Source: CAZDUS01 sp964609375 (GTDB taxonomy: Bacteria; Verrucomicrobiota; Kiritimatiellia; CAIKKV01; CAITUY01). From it: a DNA stretch of 64,000 bases. Where the stretch lies: positions 3,684 to 67,683 of the forward strand of contig CAZSSA010000002.1 of assembly GCA_964609375.1 (NCBI GenBank), in the 5' to 3' direction. A program made the translations under genes and the position numbers. The notes beneath the pieces are model-generated. The model made no database searches and had not been told where the DNA came from. It saw only the letters and a list, made by a program, of their open reading frames with translations. Shown here in pieces: positions 8,480-14,974 of this stretch (position 1 is the stretch's first letter; each line of letters opens with the position of its first letter).

Positions 8480-9364
8480 ATGGTGAACATACCTGTATTG
8501 CATGTGGAAGGACGATCCCTGGCGGAAGCTTATGAAAAAGCGGTGTGCGCGCTGGCAGAGCATGGCACTCGATTCCGGACCCAGTATGACAAGCCCGGGG
8601 ATCCCGAGAGCCTTGACTCAACAATGAACATCACGGTGCTTGATCCCCTGTCCGACCCGATGATTCACAAGGCGTTTCCCGGCGGAATTGAGGATCTGCG
8701 TGAATACGTGCTGGAGCTTCAAGGGGCAAAAGATCACTGGGTCAAGAATATGAACGACTCTGCCGACACACGGTGGGAATACACTTATCACGGTCGGCTG
8801 GCAGGGTACGGAGCGTGGAAAGAATTGCGTGATTATGAATCGGTAGAGGGGGGCACATTCAAAATCAACCAGATTGAGGCCGTCATCAATAAATTGGTGA
8901 AGCAGCCTTTTACCCGGCAAGCCCAAATGATTACCTGGATGCCGACCATGGACCTGGATTGTTACGACCCGCCCTGCCTCCAGTCGTTATGGTACAGGAT
9001 ACAGGAGGATTCCGAGGGGATTTGGTGGCTAAACTGCAATATCCGCTTCAGGAGCAATGATGCATGGGGCGCCAACTTCATGAACATGTTTGGGTTCACG
9101 ATGTTCAATCGCGATGTGATAGCGGCGGGTGTGGCAAAACTGGCGCAGCGTGATGTCCGTTTGGCCCGCATGAACTGGCATGCCGATTCATTTCATATAT
9201 ACGGAAAGGATATTCACGCGGCGCAGCAGCGGTTATTTGACCGGATCAAAACCACGACATTTGAGGAGCGTGTTTATCATTTTTCCGATCCCATGATTCA
9301 GGATATCTACAACGAAGCGGAAGCCATTGTGCGCGAAAAGATTCGTGAATTCGACGCCCGTTAA
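8480..9364 (+). CDS. Thymidylate synthase-like protein
   Basis: The 294-residue protein shows the core of the ThyA/dCMP-hydroxymethylase fold. The nucleophile motif DPPCLQS has C166 in place of the ThyA PPCH cysteine. The phosphate-binding RSND is at 191-194, an Asn (N202) in GANFMNMFGF probably matches the uracil-reading Asn of ThyA, and HIYG is at 239-242. The sequence is otherwise far from E. coli ThyA, with a longer N-terminal part. dUMP methylation is the best guess; another C5 pyrimidine transfer is possible. The start follows a clear AAGGAGC site (8466-8472). It sits 30 nt upstream of a CoaB-HD fusion whose HD part resembles dNMP phosphatases, so a shared nucleotide role is conceivable. 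Confidence 0.8.
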   Translation: MVNIPVLHVEGRSLAEAYEKAVCALAEHGTRFRTQYDKPGDPESLDSTMNITVLDPLSDPMIHKAFPGGIEDLREYVLELQGAKDHWVKNMNDSADTRWEYTYHGRLAGYGAWKELRDYESVEGGTFKINQIEAVINKLVKQPFTRQAQMITWMPTMDLDCYDPPCLQSLWYRIQEDSEGIWWLNCNIRFRSNDAWGANFMNMFGFTMFNRDVIAAGVAKLAQRDVRLARMNWHADSFHIYGKDIHAAQQRLFDRIKTTTFEERVYHFSDPMIQDIYNEAEAIVREKIREFDAR

Positions 9365-9394
9365 TCGTGACGGTGCCCCAAAGGAGTTAAGTTC

Positions 9395-10678
9395 ATGCGC
9401 ATTCTCGTGACGGCAGGCCCGACGCGTGAACATCTTGATCCCGTGCGATTTCTCAGTAACCGATCGTCGGGAAAGATGGGATATGCAGTGGCGGAAGCGG
9501 CGCGGAGCCGGGGGCACGACGTTGTTCTCGTGACGGGGCCAGTGTCGCTCGCGACGCCAGACAGTATCCTGACGGAGAAAGTGATTTCGGCCGAGGAGAT
9601 GCTCGCGGCTGTGCGTCATCATTTCTCGACTTGCGACGTATTGATCATGGCGGCGGCGGTGGCGGATTGGCGTCCTGCGACGCGAAGCGGGCAAAAACTG
9701 AAAAAGCTCAGAACGGCCAGAGAACTTCTCTTGGAACCGACGCCTGACATCCTGGCGATGTTACATCCGATAAAAGGGGAACGGTTGATGGTGGGGTTCG
9801 CCGCGGAGACGGAAAATCTGCTGGCGGAGGCAACGCGCAAGTGTGAAAGCAAGGGACTGGATCTGATTGTGGCCAATGATGTTGGGCGTCTGGATTCGGG
9901 TTTTGATGTCGACACCAATCAGGTTGTTTTTGTCTGTCCAGACGGGACGACCGAAGCATTACCCCTGATGAGTAAAGCAGCGGTGGCGGAGAGGATTATC
10001 GAATGGATTGAGGGGAAGCGTGGAATGTCGGGTGTCAAGGCGAGACAGGGTGCACCGCGTGAGATCGTGCCTGGGCCGGAAGCGGGTGGAGCGCGGATGG
10101 CGCGTATCATGGGTTTTATTGGCGAAGTGGATAAGCTCAAAAGTATTTTCCGGAAAACGCTTCTTTTGAATGGCAGCCGCTACGAGAATGACGCCGAGCA
10201 TTCCTGGCATTTGGCCTTGATGGCTATGCTTCTGAGTGAATACGCCAACACGAAAGAGCTGAATCTTGCCAGAGTGATTGAAATGGTGCTTGTACATGAC
10301 CTGGTTGAGATCGATGCCGGTGATACCTACTGCTATGATGATGCCGGTAATGCAGGCAAGGTCGAGCGGGAGCGCCAGTCGGCGGAACGTGTGTTTGGCT
10401 TGCTCCCTAATGATCATGGGTGGCGCTTGCGGAAATTATGGGAGGAGTTCGAAGAACGTGTGACTCCTGAGTCCCGGTTTGCGGCGGCCCTTGACCGGAT
10501 TCAACCATTGATGCACAACTATTTCACGAGCGGTGTGGTATGGCGTAATCATGGGATCAAATGCGATAAAGTCCGTGATCGTAATCATCATGTGGCTGAT
10601 GGATCGACTGTGTTATGGGAATATGCCGACATGTTGATCCGGCAGGCGGTGGAAGACGGTTTCTTGGATCGCGAGTGA
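9395..10678 (+). CDS. coaB: Phosphopantothenoylcysteine synthetase (CoaB) fused to an HD-domain phosphohydrolase
   Basis: Residues 1 to about 211 are a CoaB domain. It has the start ILVTAGPTREHLDPVRFLSN, SSGKMGY, the AAAVADW loop and the late VANDV motif. CoaB joins cysteine to 4'-phosphopantothenate using CTP. Residues 235-427 are an HD hydrolase of the YfbR/5'-deoxynucleotidase type, with NDAEHSWHLALMAMLL and HDLVEIDAGDT carrying the metal-binding His and Asp. The usual CoaC decarboxylase partner is missing from this chain. A linker of about 24 residues joins the two parts. ATG codon 235 (10097) has GGTGGAG just upstream, so the HD part may also be made alone. The stop is 20 nt before the sigma-54 activator gene. 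Confidence 0.88.
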   Translation: MRILVTAGPTREHLDPVRFLSNRSSGKMGYAVAEAARSRGHDVVLVTGPVSLATPDSILTEKVISAEEMLAAVRHHFSTCDVLIMAAAVADWRPATRSGQKLKKLRTARELLLEPTPDILAMLHPIKGERLMVGFAAETENLLAEATRKCESKGLDLIVANDVGRLDSGFDVDTNQVVFVCPDGTTEALPLMSKAAVAERIIEWIEGKRGMSGVKARQGAPREIVPGPEAGGARMARIMGFIGEVDKLKSIFRKTLLLNGSRYENDAEHSWHLALMAMLLSEYANTKELNLARVIEMVLVHDLVEIDAGDTYCYDDAGNAGKVERERQSAERVFGLLPNDHGWRLRKLWEEFEERVTPESRFAAALDRIQPLMHNYFTSGVVWRNHGIKCDKVRDRNHHVADGSTVLWEYADMLIRQAVEDGFLDRE

Positions 10679-10698
10679 CGCGGGGGAGGGAATCATTC

Positions 10699-12468
10699 AT
10701 GGCATCACGGAAGTATAAGTTGTTGTTTGTGACGGCAGGCGATGCGAACCGCAGCCGAATGGCAGCGGGATTTGCAAGGGCGAAAGGCAGAAAGGATATC
10801 GACATTCTGAGTGCCTCTGTTGCGAATATCCACAGGGAATTAGCGGCAGAGTCGGCCATGATGGGGCTGGGGGTTGATATTTCCAGGGAAGCTGTGGCTT
10901 TGTTACCCGATGCCGTCGGATGTAATTGTGACCTTGTGGTCTCCTTGTGTTGCGGAGCGCTGGAAAAATGCAGAACACTGCCAGGAAACCCGATTCATCT
11001 TCATTGGGAACTTTGCGGGGTGGAAGCAGAAGCGGGAGATGGAGGCAGAACGAAGGTTGACTATCAGGAAATGGCTGCTCTCCTGAACGAGAGAGTGAAT
11101 GAGCTCTTTGACCATGGATATCTGAGTTCCTTGTTGGGCGCGCGGGCGCAAGCGGATTTGATTCTTGATCATCTATCGGACGGCGTCATTGTTCATGATC
11201 TTAATCGCCGCATCCTTGGATTTAATCGGGCAGCGGAGCGGATTACGGGATACAGGCGTGAGGACGTGATGAATCAGGATTGCCACGACGTCATGTCGGG
11301 TGGGCTTTGCGGCGGGAAATGCTCATTTTGCGACGGAACACCGATCACGGAAAATGATAGTTCACGCGAGATGGAGATTGCCACTGCGGCAGGCGATCGG
11401 CGACGAATTCAGATGAATGTTACGTATGTCAAAGACCAGGATGGACGTGCAACGGCCGTTCTGGCGTGTTTCCGGGATATTACGCGTGAGCAGCAATTGG
11501 CACGGCGGCTTGGTGAAATTGAGCAATTTGCAGGAATCATCGGGCGTGATCCCAAGATGCTGGCCTTATACGACCTGATTCCGGAACTTGCCGAATCCAC
11601 GGCGCCGGTTTTGATCCAAGGGGAGAGCGGTACGGGTAAGGAACTGATAGCGGCAGCCCTGCACAATGAAGGACCTCGCGGGACCGGATTGTTTGTGCCT
11701 GTGAACTGCGGTGCGCTACCCGAAGGACTGCTGGAGAGTGAGTTATTCGGCCATGTACGGGGTGCCTTCACCGGAGCCATCCGCGATAAGAAGGGACGCT
11801 TTGAACTGGCGGATGGAGGTACGATTTTTCTGGACGAGATTGGTGACATTTCTGCCACGATGCAGGTCAAATTACTCAGGGTATTACAGGAAGGTTCTTT
11901 TGAACGTGTGGGAAGTGAGAAGACCCTGAAGGTTAATGTCCGAGTGATTAGCGCGACGAATAAAGTCCTGGCAAAGGAAATGGCTGAAGGGCGTTTCCGG
12001 GAGGACTTGTATTATCGCCTAAGCGTTGTGCCGCTGACGGTGCCGCCGCTTCGAGAGCGGCGGAATGATATTCCGTTATTGGCCAATCATTTTCTTGTCC
12101 GCCTGAGTGCAAGTGCAGGCCGAAAGGCCGTCAAATTCTCTGCAGCGGCAATAGACTTGATGATGGAATATGCCTGGCCGGGAAACGTTCGGGAACTGCA
12201 AAACTGGATTCAGTTTGCCTTGATCAAATGCAAGGATGATGTCATTACGCCGGCGCATCTTCCTCCGGTGGCGCTTGCGCCCATGAAGGGGATTCCTGTT
12301 GGGCGGGAGGGGTCAAGCACACGGGAAAATCAAGGCGGGCGGTTTAAACTTGATGAGGCTATGGTTAGAGAAGCCTTGGAAAAAACCAAGGGGAACAAAG
12401 TGGAAGCCGCGCGAAGACTTGGGATATCAAGGGCTACCCTTTACCGATTTATCGACAGCCAGGAGTAA
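10699..12468 (+). CDS. Sigma-54-dependent activator: LMW-phosphatase-like sensor, PAS, AAA+, Fis-type HTH
   Basis: The 589-residue protein has four parts. Residues 7-140 resemble LMW tyrosine phosphatase/ArsC, but the P-loop reads VTAGDANRSR (11-20), with Thr where the catalytic Cys belongs. The general-acid DP is also absent (HWELCGVEA). A PAS domain spans about 155-265 and carries cysteines 195, 204, 208 and 211. The AAA+ domain has Walker A GESGTGKE (308-315), GAFTGA for sigma-54 contact (355-360) and a Walker B FLDEIGD. A Fis-type helix-turn-helix ends the protein (EAARRLGISRATLYRF). The ATG at 10699 has GGAGGG (10685-10690) upstream; a longer reading would overlap the previous gene. The palindromes and sigma-54 promoter just downstream suggest that it controls glnN. 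Confidence 0.93.
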   Translation: MASRKYKLLFVTAGDANRSRMAAGFARAKGRKDIDILSASVANIHRELAAESAMMGLGVDISREAVALLPDAVGCNCDLVVSLCCGALEKCRTLPGNPIHLHWELCGVEAEAGDGGRTKVDYQEMAALLNERVNELFDHGYLSSLLGARAQADLILDHLSDGVIVHDLNRRILGFNRAAERITGYRREDVMNQDCHDVMSGGLCGGKCSFCDGTPITENDSSREMEIATAAGDRRRIQMNVTYVKDQDGRATAVLACFRDITREQQLARRLGEIEQFAGIIGRDPKMLALYDLIPELAESTAPVLIQGESGTGKELIAAALHNEGPRGTGLFVPVNCGALPEGLLESELFGHVRGAFTGAIRDKKGRFELADGGTIFLDEIGDISATMQVKLLRVLQEGSFERVGSEKTLKVNVRVISATNKVLAKEMAEGRFREDLYYRLSVVPLTVPPLRERRNDIPLLANHFLVRLSASAGRKAVKFSAAAIDLMMEYAWPGNVRELQNWIQFALIKCKDDVITPAHLPPVALAPMKGIPVGREGSSTRENQGGRFKLDEAMVREALEKTKGNKVEAARRLGISRATLYRFIDSQE

Positions 12469-12491
12469 GCTTGCGACGATTTTACTTTGAC

Positions 12492-12503
12492 TACAGATCT
12501 GTA
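12492..12503. promoter_or_regulatory. Candidate enhancer site 1 for the sigma-54 activator
   Basis: The perfect palindrome TACAGATCTGTA lies about 140 bp upstream of the predicted glnN transcription start, in the usual range for sigma-54 enhancers. It shares the pattern TACA-N4-TGTA with site 2; the centres are 31 bp apart, about three helical turns. Confidence 0.6.
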
Positions 12504-12522
12504 TGAAGCGCATGCAATATGT

Positions 12523-12534
12523 TACAAATTTGTA
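12523..12534. promoter_or_regulatory. Candidate enhancer site 2 for the sigma-54 activator
   Basis: The perfect palindrome TACAAATTTGTA lies about 108 bp upstream of the predicted start of transcription. It has the same half-sites as site 1 but a different centre, as expected for a dimer reading TACA/TGTA. The Fis-type helix-turn-helix protein encoded directly upstream is the natural candidate to bind it. Confidence 0.6.
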
Positions 12535-12609
12535 GCAAGAAAACCAGCTTCCCTCCTCATTCATATCAAAGCATTCCTGTTATTGAGATTTTTCTCCCTT
12601 TTTTGCATT

Positions 12610-12625
12610 TGGCATGGATACTGCT
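12610..12625 (+). promoter_or_regulatory. Sigma-54 (-24/-12) promoter of glnN
   Basis: The 16-mer TGGCATGGATACTGCT fits the consensus TGGCACG-N4-TTGCW, with the invariant GG (12611-12612) and GC (12623-12624) at exactly the right spacing. Only two consensus positions differ, both pyrimidine changes. Transcription should begin near 12636, leaving a leader of about 107 nt before glnN. Confidence 0.75.
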
Positions 12626-12648
12626 AAATGAAAGCGTGCGTATTACTT

Positions 12649-12673
12649 TGACCATCGATAATCCTCATGGTCA
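12649..12673 (+). promoter_or_regulatory. Hairpin in the glnN leader
   Basis: The inverted repeat TGACCAT-N11-ATGGTCA would form a 7-bp hairpin about 13 nt after the predicted transcription start. It could stabilise the 5' end of the mRNA or be a protein site. No T-run follows, so it is not a terminator. Confidence 0.35.
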
Positions 12674-12742
12674 TGGTGTAATTCTTATTGTATAGGTGTT
12701 GCGTAACTTTAATTTGGCGAAAGCCATAAGGAGCCAGAAACA

Positions 12743-14866
12743 ATGAACTGCGGCGATGAAACGGTGGACAATGTGAAGCTTCCCGAAGTATTTGGGTCCA
12801 ATGTGTTCAATGATGCAGTGATGCGGGCGCGCTTGCCGAAAAATATCTATAAGCGGCTTCGGCAGACGATTGATGAAGGCAAGGAATTAGATCCTGCGGT
12901 GGCAGATGTGGTTGCCAATGCCATGAAAGATTGGGCGGTGGAGAGGGGGGCTACCCATTTTTGCCATTGGTTTCAGCCGATGACGGGAATCACCGCAGAG
13001 AAGCATGATTCCTTCATTTCGCCAACCGCTGATGGACGTATTATGATGGAATTCAGCGGGAAGGAACTGGCGCAGGGAGAGCCGGATGCTTCATCTTTTC
13101 CTTCCGGTGGCATACGAGCGACATTTGAAGCGCGTGGTTACACGGTATGGGACTGCACCTCGCCTGTATTTATCAAGAAGGATGGAAATAACACGACGTT
13201 GTTTATTCCCACTTCATTTGCGGCTTACACAGGTGAAGCGTTGGACAAGAAGACACCGCTGCTTCGGTCGATGCAGGCGTTAAACAAACAGGCGATTCGT
13301 GTCCTTCGGGCTTTGGGCAACCAAACAAGCCGTAGAGTCATGGCAACGCTTGGTGGAGAGCAGGAGTACTTCCTGATTGATCGTCAATTTGTTGAGGATC
13401 GGGCCGATATACGGTTTGCAGGCAGGACCCTTTTTGGTGCACCTCCGCCGAAGGGCCAGGAGATGGAAGACCAGTATTTCGGATCCCTGCATGAACGTGT
13501 GGCCTCATTCATGGCGGATCTGAATGAGGAGTTGTGGAAACTCGGGGTAATGGCCAAAACTCAGCACAACGAAGTGGCTCCAGGCCAGCACGAGATAGCC
13601 CCGGTGTTTGCTACGGTGAACATCGGTGTTGACCATAATCAACTAACGATGGACCTCCTGCAACGCGCAGCGAGGCGTCATGGTTTTGTATGCTTGTTGC
13701 ATGAGAAGCCTTTTGCCGGAGTCAATGGTTCAGGCAAGCATAACAATTGGTCCGCAGTGACGGACGATGGGGTTAATTTGTTGAATCCCGGTAGTACGCC
13801 GCATGACAACATGCAGTTTCTTGTATTCCTGTTTGCGGTGATTCGTGCTGTACACAAGTATTCAACCTTGTTGCGAGCGACGGTTGCCACTCCCGGGAAT
13901 GACCATCGGTTGGGAGCGAATGAAGCGCCTCCGGCTATTGTATCGATCTTCCTTGGCGAACAATTGACGGATATTTACCGGCAGATAAAAGAAGGAGGGG
14001 CAAATCGCTCCAAGCAGGGTGGTCGGTTGGAGCTGGGTGTTACCCATTTACCCTCTATTCCCAAGGATACAACGGACCGGAATCGAACCTCTCCCTTTGC
14101 GTTCACGGGGAACAAGTTCGAGTTCCGTATGCCCGGCTCATCTCAATCACTGGCAGGCCCGAACTTTATCCTGAACACGATTGTGGCTCAGACCTTGTTG
14201 GAAATTGCCGATCATTTGGAAGGGACGCGGGATGTTAACTCCAAGGTTCAGAGGTTGTTGCAGCAATACGCCAAGGAACATGAGGCGATTATTTTCAATG
14301 GGGATAACTATACGGCAGACTGGGTTGTTGAGGCGAAGAAACGCGGATTGCCAAATATTCGCAATTGCGTAGATGCCATTGACTCTATGCTGGACAAGGA
14401 AAACGCAGCCGTGCTTGTCCGACATGGGACCTTGACGAAGGGTGAAGTCAAGGCCCGGCATGAGATCCTGATCGAAAATTACGCCAAGATGATCAACATC
14501 GAGGCCAGAACGATGCTGCAAATGGCGCGCAGGGAAATTCTGCCAGCCGTCATGAAGTACACTGCTGATATCGCCGCAGGAATCAATGCCGTCGAGGCTA
14601 CGGGAGAAACAGCCGCTGCCCAGGTTAGGCTCTTGCGCCGTTTGAATAGTGGCGTTGCGGAAATGGTGACTGCCGTTGAGGATCTGGATGCTGCTGTAGA
14701 TGCGGCCCAAGCGGAAAGTAATGCAGGCAAGAAAGCTGTATATTTCCGTGATAATGTTATTCCGGCAATGGCGGTTTTGCGCGGTGTTTCTGACGCGATA
14801 GAACCTGTGGTGAGCGCGGATTACTGGCCATTGCCGACGTACGCCGACATGTTGTTCAGCCGTTGA
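12743..14866 (+). CDS. glnN: Glutamine synthetase type III
   Basis: The 707-residue length and sequence are those of GSIII, much larger than the roughly 450-470-residue GSI. Hallmarks include THFCHWFQP (71-79), GGEQEYF (204-210), the glutamate-site NEVAPGQHE, the ATP/metal HEKPFAGVNGSGKHNNWS region, NDHRLGANEAPPAI and EFRMPGSSQS. It condenses ammonia and glutamate to glutamine using ATP. The ATG follows AAGGAGCC (12728-12735) with good spacing. It is preceded by a sigma-54 promoter and followed by gltB and gltD, giving a complete GS-GOGAT ammonia-assimilation cluster. Control by nitrogen or energy status through the upstream activator is inferred. Confidence 0.97.
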   Translation: MNCGDETVDNVKLPEVFGSNVFNDAVMRARLPKNIYKRLRQTIDEGKELDPAVADVVANAMKDWAVERGATHFCHWFQPMTGITAEKHDSFISPTADGRIMMEFSGKELAQGEPDASSFPSGGIRATFEARGYTVWDCTSPVFIKKDGNNTTLFIPTSFAAYTGEALDKKTPLLRSMQALNKQAIRVLRALGNQTSRRVMATLGGEQEYFLIDRQFVEDRADIRFAGRTLFGAPPPKGQEMEDQYFGSLHERVASFMADLNEELWKLGVMAKTQHNEVAPGQHEIAPVFATVNIGVDHNQLTMDLLQRAARRHGFVCLLHEKPFAGVNGSGKHNNWSAVTDDGVNLLNPGSTPHDNMQFLVFLFAVIRAVHKYSTLLRATVATPGNDHRLGANEAPPAIVSIFLGEQLTDIYRQIKEGGANRSKQGGRLELGVTHLPSIPKDTTDRNRTSPFAFTGNKFEFRMPGSSQSLAGPNFILNTIVAQTLLEIADHLEGTRDVNSKVQRLLQQYAKEHEAIIFNGDNYTADWVVEAKKRGLPNIRNCVDAIDSMLDKENAAVLVRHGTLTKGEVKARHEILIENYAKMINIEARTMLQMARREILPAVMKYTADIAAGINAVEATGETAAAQVRLLRRLNSGVAEMVTAVEDLDAAVDAAQAESNAGKKAVYFRDNVIPAMAVLRGVSDAIEPVVSADYWPLPTYADMLFSR

Positions 14867-14884
14867 GGCTTCACGCAACGCACA

Positions 14885-14955
14885 TCGTCGGGCAACGAGA
14901 AACCAAGGGGTGTCCCTGGTATGCATGGGGACGCTTGAAGGTGTATTCCCGACGG
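14885..14955 (+). promoter_or_regulatory. Possible structured leader of gltB (three-way junction)
   Basis: CGTCGGG (14886-14892) can pair with CCCGACG (14948-14954). This encloses a hairpin at 14902-14920 (ACCA-A-GGG / CCC-TGGT, GTGT loop) and a weaker helix 14921-14925/14942-14946 that abuts it without a gap. The fold ends 4 nt before the AGGAGG of gltB, so it could affect ribosome access. It does not match a riboswitch class I can recall; chance pairing is possible. Confidence 0.3.
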
Positions 14956-14974
14956 ATTAGGAGGGGGAGATTTG

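Noticed and set aside
10615..10698. Longer N-terminus for the sigma-54 activator
   Set aside because: It would overlap the CoaB-HD gene, has no homology, and the ATG at 10699 has a clear GGAGGG ribosome site.
14871..14955. c-di-GMP or glutamine riboswitch upstream of gltB
   Set aside because: CACGCA and GGGCAA fragments occur but not in the conserved order or spacing of c-di-GMP-I, and the glutamine-riboswitch core (CGGAAGTAGG, GAAGGAACGC) is absent.
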